A stretch of 64,000 bases of DNA. It comes from an uncultured Candidatus Melainabacteria bacterium (lineage in GTDB: Bacteria > Cyanobacteriota > Vampirovibrionia > Gastranaerophilales > Gastranaerophilaceae). Positions within the stretch are counted from its first letter, which is position 1; each line of letters opens with the position of its first letter. Where the stretch lies: positions 1-64,000 of the forward strand of contig CAKVLH010000008.1 in NCBI GenBank assembly GCA_934757245.1. The letters are read 5' to 3'. The notes beneath the pieces were generated by a model. The model saw only the letters and a list, made by a program, of their open reading frames with translations. It was not told the origin of the DNA and searched no databases. Positions 8,174 through 16,534 of this stretch are shown here, in pieces. The translations under genes were made by a program, and so were the position numbers.

Positions 8174-9199
8174 TTATTCTTGAATAACTTTTATCCAACC
8201 TTCCGGCGCTTCAATTGTACCCATCTGAATTCCTGTCAAAGTTTCATATAACTTTTGGGTAATTTCACCACTTTTTTCCATGCCGGACGGTAATAATATT
8301 TCTTTTCCATGATCAACAATTTTTCCAACCGGAGATATGATTGCTGCAGTACCACATAAAGCACATTCTTTAAAATCTTTAACTTCTGTAAATGGAATTA
8401 CTCGTTCTTCTGCCTTTAAACCCAAATAATGTTCTGCAACATACATCAATGAACGTCTTGTGATTGAAGGCAAAATAGTGTTAGATTTTGGAGTTACAAC
8501 TTCATTATCCTTAGTAACAAAAATAATATTTGCACCGCCTGTTTCTTCAACATTAGTTCTTGTTGCTGAATCCAAATACATATTTTCGTTATAACCTTGA
8601 TTATGCGCATCTACAATAGCATGAAGGCTCATTGCGTAGTTTAAACCGGCTTTAACGTGGCCTGTTCCATGAGGAGCAGCTCTATCAAAATCAGGAACTC
8701 TTAGCGTAATAGGTTTTGCTCCACGTTTAAAATATGGGCCTACAGGTGAAACAAAGATTCTGAATTGATATTCAGAAGCAGGCTTAACTCCCATTACAGG
8801 ATTTATACCAAACATATAAGGTCTGATATAAAGTGCTGCACCTGAACCAAAAGGAGGTACATAATCAATATTCTTTTTAACAACTTCAACAACAGCTTCT
8901 ACAAACTTGTCTTCCGGAAAAACCGGCATTTCAAGTCTTTTGCAGGTATCAGCCATTCTCTTTGCATTCAAGTCAGGCCTAAAGCACACAACTTTACCGT
9001 CTGCAGTTCTATATGCTTTCATACCTTCAAAGCAAGTCTGTGCATATTGTAAAACGCAAGCGCATTCATTCATAACAATATTTTCGTCAGTTGTAAGTGC
9101 ACCTTCATCCCATTTACCGTCTTTATAATTTGCAACAAAACGATAGTCTGTTTTTATATATCCAAAGCCCAAATTAGCCCAATCAATATCTTTTGTCAT
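8174..9199 (-). CDS. ilvE: branched-chain amino acid aminotransferase
   Basis: 341 aa from the chosen start MTKDIDWANLGFG, which has AAGGAGG 6 nt upstream. An upstream ATG at 9247 would add 16 residues unlike the family. It is a fold-type IV PLP enzyme converting 2-oxo acids and Glu to Ile, Leu and Val. The PLP lysine is in HVKAGLNYA (Lys183); also seen are CFEGMKAYR, YIRPYMFG and ETGGANIIFV. Length and motifs fit the longer IlvE subfamily. Monocistronic, convergent with the EF-hand gene. Confidence 0.92.
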   Translation of the reverse strand: MTKDIDWANLGFGYIKTDYRFVANYKDGKWDEGALTTDENIVMNECACVLQYAQTCFEGMKAYRTADGKVVCFRPDLNAKRMADTCKRLEMPVFPEDKFVEAVVEVVKKNIDYVPPFGSGAALYIRPYMFGINPVMGVKPASEYQFRIFVSPVGPYFKRGAKPITLRVPDFDRAAPHGTGHVKAGLNYAMSLHAIVDAHNQGYNENMYLDSATRTNVEETGGANIIFVTKDNEVVTPKSNTILPSITRRSLMYVAEHYLGLKAEERVIPFTEVKDFKECALCGTAAIISPVGKIVDHGKEILLPSGMEKSGEITQKLYETLTGIQMGTIEAPEGWIKVIQE

Positions 9200-9275
9200 G
9201 TAATCCTCCTTATGATTTATTAGTTTTTCGTGGGAACGTATTTGCATAAAACAGCTCCCATCCTACGGTCTTTAC

Positions 9276-9350
9276 CCCACACCCGCACTCGTAAAGTTCG
9301 CAAAGCTCACTAACGATTGCTCCCTCTCCCTCAAGGGGTGAGGGGTGTTA
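9276..9350. repeat. REP-like GC-rich repeat R2
   Basis: Located between ilvE and the FAD oxidoreductase. It carries CACCCGCACTCG and CCCTCTCCCTCAAGGGGTGAGGGG palindromic words of the same style as R1, R4 and R5, and abuts the oxidoreductase stop codon. Confidence 0.5.
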
Positions 9351-10724
9351 TCCTCTCGCGCAAATTGTTTGAGCAACATAAACGCCTGATGCTGAAGCTT
9401 GAATTAAGCCTCTTGTTACACCGGCACCGTCTCCTATTGTAAACAAGTTCTTAACGCCTTCTGTTTCCAGTTCATCTGTTAATTTTACCCTTGCTGAATA
9501 GAATTTTACCTCTATACCATAAAGCAGGGTATATCTTGAAGCCGTTCCAGGAGCAATTTTATCAAGTGCAAATAACATTTCAATAATACTTTTCATCTGT
9601 CTGTAAGGTATTACTAAGCTCAAATCACCAGGGGTTGCACAACTCAAAGTCGGTGTGATTATACTTGATTTAATTCTATCTGGAGTTGAGCGTCTTCCTT
9701 CTAACAAATCGCCAAATCTTTGAACAAGAATTCCACCGGCAAGCATATTTGCAAGACTTGCAATATGTTGACCATAAGCAATCGGTTGCTTAAATGGTTC
9801 AGTAAATTTCTTGCTAACTAAAAGTGCAAAGTTTGTATTATTTGTTTTAATATTCGCATAACTATGACCATTTACAGTTGCAATGCCGTTATAATTTTCC
9901 TGTACTACTTCACCATTCGGATTCATACAGAATGTACGAACTTCATCGCCAAATGTTGGAGAATAATAAACCAATTTTGATTCATACAACTTATCGGTCA
10001 AAGGTGCAAATACAGGAGCAGGAAGTTCTACACGAACTCCAACATCAACTGCATTATTTACCATACCGATTTTATTTTTCGCAAATTCATGTGTAAGCCA
10101 ATCAGCGCCTTCTCTACCTGGGGCTATAATTGTATATTCTGCTTTAATTATTTCGCCATTATCAAGTACAATTCCTTTTACTTGTTCACACTCAACAATT
10201 AAAGATTGTGCTGTTACATTATTTAAAATTGTGATTTTATCATCCAAATAATCTTGCATGTGTTTAAGCACATCTAAACTTCTTTCAGTACCTAAGTGTC
10301 TTACTGGTGAATGAACAAGTTTCAATTCAGCAAGCGCTGCTTGACGTTCAATTTCTCTGAAGACTTCCATATTTGTACCGAAAACTTCGTCTGTAGCACC
10401 ATGTTCAAGGTACATATTATCTGCATAATTTATAAGTTCTTCAACTTTTTCACGGCTCATATAGTCAACTAAATGACCGCCAACATCTGGAGTTAATGTT
10501 AATTTACCGTCTGAAAAAGCACCAGCTCCGCCCCAACCGCAAAGCAAACCACAACGTTTGCAATTTACGCATTTTGGAGAACCTTCTCTAATCGGACATT
10601 TTCTTTTTTCTATTTTTTGTCCTTTTTCTATTAAAACAACTTTCCACTCAGGACGTAATTTAACGATTTCCAGCGCAGAAAAAATACCCGCCGGTCCAGC
10701 CCCGATAATAGCAACATTGTACAT
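9348..10724 (-). CDS. FAD-dependent dehydrogenase of the COG2509-like family
   Basis: 458 aa. The N-terminal Rossmann dinucleotide motif is GAGPAGIFSA (8-17), with VVLIEKG as the second strand. A Cys-rich stretch, KCPIREGSPKCVNCKRCGLL (about 42-61), is typical of this uncharacterised family and could hold a metal or redox group. GGWGGAGAFSDGKL follows it, and the C terminus has the FTIGDGAGVTRGLIQA FAD-closing motif. Substrate unknown. The gene stands alone, flanked by a REP-like repeat downstream. Confidence 0.82.
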   Translation of the reverse strand: MYNVAIIGAGPAGIFSALEIVKLRPEWKVVLIEKGQKIEKRKCPIREGSPKCVNCKRCGLLCGWGGAGAFSDGKLTLTPDVGGHLVDYMSREKVEELINYADNMYLEHGATDEVFGTNMEVFREIERQAALAELKLVHSPVRHLGTERSLDVLKHMQDYLDDKITILNNVTAQSLIVECEQVKGIVLDNGEIIKAEYTIIAPGREGADWLTHEFAKNKIGMVNNAVDVGVRVELPAPVFAPLTDKLYESKLVYYSPTFGDEVRTFCMNPNGEVVQENYNGIATVNGHSYANIKTNNTNFALLVSKKFTEPFKQPIAYGQHIASLANMLAGGILVQRFGDLLEGRRSTPDRIKSSIITPTLSCATPGDLSLVIPYRQMKSIIEMLFALDKIAPGTASRYTLLYGIEVKFYSARVKLTDELETEGVKNLFTIGDGAGVTRGLIQASASGVYVAQTICARG

Positions 10725-10837
10725 TTCTCTTAACTCCTAAAACTACCCTATTACTTATCTATATTAATTTAAACAATGGGTAAATACAAGGGGGAGGAGA
10801 AAATACAAAGAAGCATAAATACAAGCGCAAACACAAA

Positions 10838-12208
10838 TTATTCAAAAATTTCAATCGCATCGAATTTGTATGCTTCAATTGTTTTTGAGAAGTAATTTGG
10901 TGGCAGGCCAGCTTTTTCTTTTAAAGAATTTAAAAAGATTTCTTTATCCGGCAATTGTTCCCAAACTACCGGTAAATAAACCGCACGTTTATTGCGTTCA
11001 ACAAGAATAACACCATGCGGATGTATTTTTGAAAGTAAATCTCTTTCATCTTTAAAATCAATTCGCTCTATTGCTGACAAAATAGAAACAGATATTTCTA
11101 ACCCTTCAAGTTCTTCAACTGTTAATGGTTCAAATCTTGGATCTTGAAATGCTGCATTTTTAGCGTTATCAATTATATCTAAAATTAGTGGTTTTGTAGG
11201 ATAAACAGAGCCTATGCAACCTCTGAGTTCTCCATTAAGTTTCAAAGTTACAAAAGAAGCTCCAAATTGCGTTAGTACGGCAGGGATTTTGTGTGGTATA
11301 AATTCTTCTTGATTTATAGATGCTATGATACTAGCTTTTGCCGTTTTTAGAACATACTTGGAGAAGTATGTTTCTATGAAATCATTTCTTGAATCTTCAT
11401 ACATAAACCAAGAGCCGTAACCAACTACTTTGTCCTTATCAGAACTTATATCACCGGAATTGTACATTTCAGCTCTTATCATTGCACATTCATTATTATT
11501 AGCAAAGTCAACCAAACCTTTTATGCCGATAAGTCCGCATGCCTGCTGTTGTTCAAGGAATTCAATTCGGCCTGTCTCAATTACAGTTGCGGTATAAGTA
11601 TCTATTTGTCTGCATTGTTGTTGTGTATAATAATGGCTTAAATCAGAGGAAATTATAAAAGAAGAATTTTCCCAATATGTAGAAATCAAATCAGAAATCA
11701 ATCTGTAATCGCAATTTCCAACTAAAATCGGCACAATTCTGATTTTCTTACCTAACTTTTTCAAGTTTTTAACAAAATCTACTGCATTTTGTTTATGTGG
11801 CATAAATAGATTTTGAATAAAAGGAAGCTGAACCTCTATTGAATGTTCATTTTCGAAAACTTCATCTGCAACAATACTTGGAAATTTTTCTGCAATCTCC
11901 GCTATTAATTTATTGTTAACCTCAATATTACCAAGAGGAGTTTCAAAATACGTGAATTCAGGCAATGCAATATTGTTAAAATCTTCATGATGAGAAGGTG
12001 CTATTATGAAGAAGTTTTCACTTGCTTCTAAATGTTGAAAAGCAGCCATTGCGGCATGACCTGAGTATACATAGCCGGCATGAGGTACAATAATTGCTTT
12101 TGATTTGTAATCAAAAGTTTGAATTTCTTTAAAAGATTCTAATAAATTATTTAATTCATCGGGACTTTCCGGATAAAAACTCCCTGCGTATGATGTTTTT
12201 TTATTCAT
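10838..12208 (-). CDS. MEMO-AMMECR1 fusion protein (AmmeMemoRadiSam proteins B and A)
   Basis: 456 aa with two domains. Residues 1-265 are a MEMO domain: VPHAGYVYSGH, IIAPSHHED and ISSDLSHYYT supply the metal-site histidines. Residues 290-456 are an AMMECR1 domain with its signature LRGCIG and DPRFEPLTVEEL. Both occur with a radical SAM protein in the 'AmmeMemoRadiSam' system, whose reaction is not settled. The radical SAM partner is not in this window. There is no Shine-Dalgarno; TATAAT ends 6 nt before ATG, so the mRNA may be leaderless. Confidence 0.88.
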   Translation of the reverse strand: MNKKTSYAGSFYPESPDELNNLLESFKEIQTFDYKSKAIIVPHAGYVYSGHAAMAAFQHLEASENFFIIAPSHHEDFNNIALPEFTYFETPLGNIEVNNKLIAEIAEKFPSIVADEVFENEHSIEVQLPFIQNLFMPHKQNAVDFVKNLKKLGKKIRIVPILVGNCDYRLISDLISTYWENSSFIISSDLSHYYTQQQCRQIDTYTATVIETGRIEFLEQQQACGLIGIKGLVDFANNNECAMIRAEMYNSGDISSDKDKVVGYGSWFMYEDSRNDFIETYFSKYVLKTAKASIIASINQEEFIPHKIPAVLTQFGASFVTLKLNGELRGCIGSVYPTKPLILDIIDNAKNAAFQDPRFEPLTVEELEGLEISVSILSAIERIDFKDERDLLSKIHPHGVILVERNKRAVYLPVVWEQLPDKEIFLNSLKEKAGLPPNYFSKTIEAYKFDAIEIFE

Positions 12209-12214
12209 AACTTT

Positions 12215-12243
12215 ATTATAAAATAATTTTGTACTAATAGCAA
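12215..12243 (-). promoter_or_regulatory. promoter for a probably leaderless MEMO-AMMECR1 mRNA
   Basis: On the minus strand TATAAT (12215-12220) lies 6 nt before the ATG, with TTGCTA 18 bp upstream. Transcription would start at or next to the A of ATG. Confidence 0.5.
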
Positions 12244-12272
12244 AAAAAATTTTTAGGAGTTTTTATCCAATT

Positions 12273-12929
12273 ATGAGAATCAATAACAATATATACAAAC
12301 CGAGTTTTAAGGGATATTCAAATCTGGTTACGAACTGCCACAAAAATGAAGACGGCGGTATATTCACCTATTTATCAATGCAGTTAAATGACAATGGCAA
12401 ATCGGATTTAAGCGAATTTAAGAAATTAAAAGAATTCAACAACAATAGTGATGTAGTAATGTTTTCTTTTACAAGATACAAGAATGGATATATGGGCGAT
12501 TTTATCATTAATGACATCCCATTACCAAATAGTGATCACTTAGAATACGTTAAAGATATTGCAAATCAAAGCAATCGCAACTCTAATTACTTTATTGATA
12601 TAGATACATTAGATGAATATCGCAACATATTTAAGGATTCAAATCTCACAACTGATGAATTCAAAAAGAATGAAAAAACAATAATTAAAGCATATACTTT
12701 ATTCGCAAGTTTAACCAAACGTATATCAAACGATAATTCACTTGTAAAAAATGAAAATTTTAAAAAGGTATTTCTCAAAACATTGGATTATTTAACCAAT
12801 ATTGTTCAATCAGAATCTGATGCAATGATTTCATTATCTGATGCAACATTAAATAAAACACCGATACAAAAAGTTGCAGGATTTTTGAACAGCCAAATTT
12901 CAAAAAATATGATGAAATATTTTAAATAG
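12273..12929 (+). CDS. hypothetical protein with SFKGY N-terminal motif
   Basis: 218 aa, no signal peptide. The N terminus, IYKPSFKGYSN (about 7-17), contains a short aromatic-Lys-Gly motif; the rest is a mixed alpha/beta region followed by a helical C-terminal half. No family recognised. TAGGAG lies 13 nt before ATG, a long spacing. It converges with the GNAT-like gene, with only 2 bp between the stop codons and no terminator hairpin. Confidence 0.65.
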   Translation: MRINNNIYKPSFKGYSNLVTNCHKNEDGGIFTYLSMQLNDNGKSDLSEFKKLKEFNNNSDVVMFSFTRYKNGYMGDFIINDIPLPNSDHLEYVKDIANQSNRNSNYFIDIDTLDEYRNIFKDSNLTTDEFKKNEKTIIKAYTLFASLTKRISNDNSLVKNENFKKVFLKTLDYLTNIVQSESDAMISLSDATLNKTPIQKVAGFLNSQISKNMMKYFK

Positions 12930-12931
12930 TT

Positions 12932-13504
12932 CTATTGCTTTTTGGGGATGTATTCCATTCTTTCGCCATATTTACTTACTTCTTTAAAACCGTTCTTTAA
13001 GTAAAAATCAACGGCATCTTGTAATGAATACAAAGAAATGGTTTTATCTTTATAAAGTTGTTTCAAAGAATCCAACATAGCAGACCCGACTTTTCCAAAT
13101 TTACCTGCCGATGTTTTCAAATTTTCCGGAATTTTAAGGATATAGTCGATAAAAATTCCGTCTTTTTTACAACCATCAGGCAATACTTCTACCAAACCAA
13201 GAATTTTGTTTGAATCTAATTTGCTGAAATTTTTTGATTGAGTTGTCAATGCATAAACATTACCAGAAGCCGGATCTTTTCTAAAAAAGTCAAAAGTATC
13301 ATTATAAATATCTTCTGCAAATGTGCACTTCTTTGATTTTTCGGCAACTTCTCTCAGAGCCTTAGTATCATAATAACTCTTTGGATTTATTTTTACAAAT
13401 GAAACAAGTTCATCATCCACTTTAAAAGAACATTCTGCAAATTTCTTCACTTTTGCATTTGAAATAAATCTAGCACCAAAATTTACATTATAAGAACTAT
13501 CCAT
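12932..13504 (-). CDS. GNAT-like acetyltransferase domain protein
   Basis: 190 aa. The C-terminal half has the GNAT order: ILGLVEVLP strand pair, IDYILKIPE strand, KVGSAMLDSLKQLY helix after an acetyl-CoA-type loop, then ISLYSLQDAVDFYLKNGFKEV, the common 'A..FY.k.GF' ending. The N-terminal residues YNVNFGARFI resemble the SFKGY-type leader of its neighbour. AGGAGG lies 8 nt upstream. Substrate unknown. Confidence 0.65.
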   Translation of the reverse strand: MDSSYNVNFGARFISNAKVKKFAECSFKVDDELVSFVKINPKSYYDTKALREVAEKSKKCTFAEDIYNDTFDFFRKDPASGNVYALTTQSKNFSKLDSNKILGLVEVLPDGCKKDGIFIDYILKIPENLKTSAGKFGKVGSAMLDSLKQLYKDKTISLYSLQDAVDFYLKNGFKEVSKYGERMEYIPKKQ

Positions 13505-13584
13505 TATTTTTACCTCCTATTACACTTCACACACAATTAGATAAAAACAATGAATACAAATAATTGCCTAAATTTTGCCAAATA

Positions 13585-14211
13585 TTAAGATTCTTTAAGA
13601 TGTTTAAAATGTTTGTAAATATATAGACAGCCCAAAATTCCAAAAATAACTACTATAGCTACGTCAAATTTATGCCAAATATGTTTAAAAGCTTCCATGT
13701 TTTCACCCATTTTTACACCGACATAAACAAGTAAATAACTCCAAACAAGAGAACCTAAAAAAGTTAGAGTAAAGAATATACGTTTTCTTGCTCTCAAAAT
13801 ACCGGCCGGAAGTGAAATAAATGTTCTAACTACAGGCAACATTCGACAGAAGAAAAACGCCCAATCACCGTATTTATCAACCCAAACATCAGCTTCTTCC
13901 AAGTCTTTATGTGAAATCAGAAAATATTTTCCATATTTTTCTACAAATTTTCTTCCCCCAAAGAAACCTAAATAGTATGAAGGAATTGAACCAATTACAC
14001 AACCAAAAGCACCGGCAAACGCTGCAACATGAATATTCATTTCGCCTTTGCTTACAATATAGCCTGCAAACGGTAATATAGCTTCACTTGGAAGCGGGAT
14101 ATTGCAAGATTCGATTGCCATAAGCAAACTAATCCCCCAAGGTCCCATAACAGTAATTATATGTTCAATAAAACTAACTAAATGCGTAATTATAAGATTA
14201 ATAAATTCCAT
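13585..14211 (-). CDS. DedA/VTT-family membrane protein
   Basis: 208 aa with about five hydrophobic segments. DedA hallmarks: ESCNIPLPSEAILPFAGY near the N terminus (the P-x-P-x-E region), a YYLGFFGGRKFVEKYGKYF motif, FFCRMLPVVRTFISLPAG with the conserved Arg residues, and a final transmembrane helix. The family comprises inner-membrane lipid transporters or scramblases (undecaprenyl-phosphate or phospholipid recycling). GAGGAG upstream of ATG. Confidence 0.88.
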   Translation of the reverse strand: MEFINLIITHLVSFIEHIITVMGPWGISLLMAIESCNIPLPSEAILPFAGYIVSKGEMNIHVAAFAGAFGCVIGSIPSYYLGFFGGRKFVEKYGKYFLISHKDLEEADVWVDKYGDWAFFFCRMLPVVRTFISLPAGILRARKRIFFTLTFLGSLVWSYLLVYVGVKMGENMEAFKHIWHKFDVAIVVIFGILGCLYIYKHFKHLKES

Positions 14212-14247
14212 GCTACTCTCCTCTTGTAGGTATATTCTAACATGAAA

Positions 14248-14859
14248 TTAAAATTTATTTCCGAGTTTTTCCAAAGAAACAACTTCATCAAAATCTTTAC
14301 GCTTTTTATTAATTTCAACAGGTTCTGCTTCATACCCCAAAGTAATAATAGAAGATATAATTTGACCTTCGCCTAAACCTAGTTGACTTTTTACCTTTGC
14401 ATAAACATCCGATAAAACGCCTGTAACTTCATTCCCCATAGCACCAATAATACAAGATTTAATATCCAAGCTTTCTGCTTCAAGCATCATGTAAGCTATC
14501 GGATAAATTAACTGCTCCAAGCTTCTTATCATAATTCCTTTTTCGCATTGCAAAGCCGGATTTAGAGCAGGGTTTTTAATATGCGTGATTTTTGATTCTT
14601 CCCAAGCATTTTCATCAGCAATACAAACAATAAGCGCATCTGCATTTTTTACATGCGGTTGCCCAATAGAAAGTTCTGACAACAAATCTTTATTTTCTTG
14701 TGATTTAACAAGAATAAACTTCCAAGATTGAACATTCATCCAAGAAGGCGCAAGTCTGCCGGCTTCCAAAATTTTTCTCAAATCTTCATCCGAAATATGT
14801 TTTTCGGAGTATTTTCTAACACTTTGTCTTGATTGGATTAGGTTTAATAAATCGTTCAT
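14248..14859 (-). CDS. nitroreductase-family flavoprotein
   Basis: 203 aa from the chosen start MNDLLNLIQSRQSVRKYS (AAGGATG upstream); the longer reading to 14904 adds 15 untypical residues. Family features: the RQSVRKYS FMN-phosphate site, GRLAPSWMNVQSWKFI, and a C-terminal ISSIITLGYEAE strand that normally contacts FMN. Physiological substrate unknown. Confidence 0.85.
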   Translation of the reverse strand: MNDLLNLIQSRQSVRKYSEKHISDEDLRKILEAGRLAPSWMNVQSWKFILVKSQENKDLLSELSIGQPHVKNADALIVCIADENAWEESKITHIKNPALNPALQCEKGIMIRSLEQLIYPIAYMMLEAESLDIKSCIIGAMGNEVTGVLSDVYAKVKSQLGLGEGQIISSIITLGYEAEPVEINKKRKDFDEVVSLEKLGNKF

Positions 14860-14929
14860 TGCGCATCCTTTCTGTTTGCTTAATTTTAATCTATCATAAA
14901 ACAAAAATAGTTAATAAAAAGCTGGATTG

Positions 14930-15003
14930 TTTCGGTTCTAACGAACCTCGCAATGACACCCAACTAGTAGTTTTACGCCACGTCATTGCAAAGGCTATTA
15001 GCC
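14930..15003. repeat. REP-like repeat R11 of the CTCGCAATGAC type
   Basis: Contains GGTTC/GAACC (14935-14948) and an outer inverted pair CCTCGCAATGAC / GTCATTGCAAAGG (14946-14957, 14982-14994). This 'GGATTG...TCGCAATGAC' style is a common dispersed repeat in many bacterial genomes. It fills the gap between the nitroreductase and LCP genes. Confidence 0.5.
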
Positions 15004-15010
15004 TGAAGTT

Positions 15011-16324
15011 TTATCCTTCTGCTAAAATTACAGTAAAATCACTTCCTACAGAGAATGTTTCTGTTGGATCATAAACAAATTGCATATTGTTTAATTCAGG
15101 CATTTTCTTCTGCAACCAGTTCAAGAAATCAACCGTTACAGCACTCTTATTAGCAACAAATCTTGTATGGGAAAGATGAGTAATTTTTAGCATATTAACT
15201 TCATATCCTAGCTCATTAAACTTATCTTTCAAAGCTTGTGCTTCTTCCTCTTTGCGTGGAGAATACATAATTCCGGCCTTGAATTTTGTACCGTCAAGCG
15301 CAGGCTTATCTCTATAAATCATTCGATTGATTACTTCTTGAGTTTTTTTAGGATCTAAAATCCAATAACTGATATAACCCTTTTGATTTGGAGCACCGGG
15401 AAGAGTTGCTATCTCAATTTTGTTTTCGTCAACGCTTCTTGCAAAAGCTGCATATTGAGATAATTCGTAGAAACTCATATCTGTTTTAATATAAGTATTA
15501 CAAACATTCAAGACTTCCGGAATCTTTGTAATAACTTGTGGGGAATGAAGTTTTTCGAATAAGCTTCTCATAAACCATTGTTGACGTTGAGTTCTACCAA
15601 TATCACCAAGTCCATCTTTTCTGTATCTCAAATAACCAACCGCTTGATTACCGTTCAACACAGTTTCACCCTTATTCAAATCTATATGCAAATGACCGGC
15701 ATAATCGTGATAATGCATTGGTTTTTCAACATATATAGGAATACCGCCTAAAGCGTCTACAACTTTTTCAACAGCTTCATCATGAACGACGATATATTTA
15801 TCAATTTTTATTCCAAAAGTTTCTTTCAAAGTCTTTTTAACAAGATTAATTCCACCCAAAGCGTGCGCAGCATTAATCTTTTGAACGCCTTTGTTATCAG
15901 GAAGATAAACTTTACTATCACGAGGAATAGAAATCGCATTAATAGAGTGAGTTTTTGGGTCGATATTCACAACCATAATCGTATCAGAACGAGTACCTTC
16001 CCAAATATCAGCACTATCACCATTTGAGTCAACCCCAAGTAACAAAACATTTTGTCTGCGTGGAGAAAACGGAACTTCAAAATTCTTTCTTTGTTTTCTT
16101 GCAAATTTAAAGAAACCGCTCGCGTCATCCGCTTGTTCTGAATCAATTTTGTTCAAGAAAAAGTTATTTTCAACTATAGTTACACAAACTATAACTGCAC
16201 ACAGAATCGCTAAAACTACAGTAAAAAGTAGCTTTGCAAAGTTTGATGTTTCTTCTTTTTCTTCCCTAATATTCTTTAAAAATGCTTTATATTCTTCTTG
16301 TTGATTATTGTTTGCTATTTTCAT
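15011..16324 (-). CDS. LytR-CpsA-Psr (LCP) family glycopolymer transferase
   Basis: 437 aa: cytoplasmic N terminus, one transmembrane helix (about 28-50), then an extracytoplasmic LCP domain with NVLLLGVDS, GTRSDTIMVVNIDP, ISIPRDSKVYLP, KINAAHALGG and GYLRYRKDGLGDIGRTQRQQ, which carry the Arg and Asp residues that bind polyprenyl-pyrophosphate. A C-terminal LytR_C-type domain follows (from about 345). LCP enzymes attach glycopolymers to peptidoglycan or other acceptors. AGAGAG upstream of ATG. Confidence 0.9.
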   Translation of the reverse strand: MKIANNNQQEEYKAFLKNIREEKEETSNFAKLLFTVVLAILCAVIVCVTIVENNFFLNKIDSEQADDASGFFKFARKQRKNFEVPFSPRRQNVLLLGVDSNGDSADIWEGTRSDTIMVVNIDPKTHSINAISIPRDSKVYLPDNKGVQKINAAHALGGINLVKKTLKETFGIKIDKYIVVHDEAVEKVVDALGGIPIYVEKPMHYHDYAGHLHIDLNKGETVLNGNQAVGYLRYRKDGLGDIGRTQRQQWFMRSLFEKLHSPQVITKIPEVLNVCNTYIKTDMSFYELSQYAAFARSVDENKIEIATLPGAPNQKGYISYWILDPKKTQEVINRMIYRDKPALDGTKFKAGIMYSPRKEEEAQALKDKFNELGYEVNMLKITHLSHTRFVANKSAVTVDFLNWLQKKMPELNNMQFVYDPTETFSVGSDFTVILAEG

Positions 16325-16421
16325 TTCTTATCTCTCTTTAGTAAAATTATATTTTAAGCATGCCTTAAAATCAATAATTTGTTACAATAGCCATGTGTTT
16401 TATATATTGCAAATTTATTTA

Positions 16422-16490
16422 GAGCGACGCGAAATTTTCCTCTCTCCTCGGGAGAGACTGAATTTCTTAATGAAAGGGCGTCAAGATTTG
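16422..16490. repeat. REP-like repeat R10
   Basis: TCTCTCC/GGGAGAGA palindrome inside GACGCGAAATTTTCC...AATGAAAGGGCGTC, between LCP and helicase genes. Same GC-rich hairpin style as the other dispersed repeats. No gene seen in this gap. Confidence 0.45.
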
Positions 16491-16534
16491 TTTCTTTATT
16501 TTTGCCCTTGAATTTAGAAATTCTAGAGATGGTA

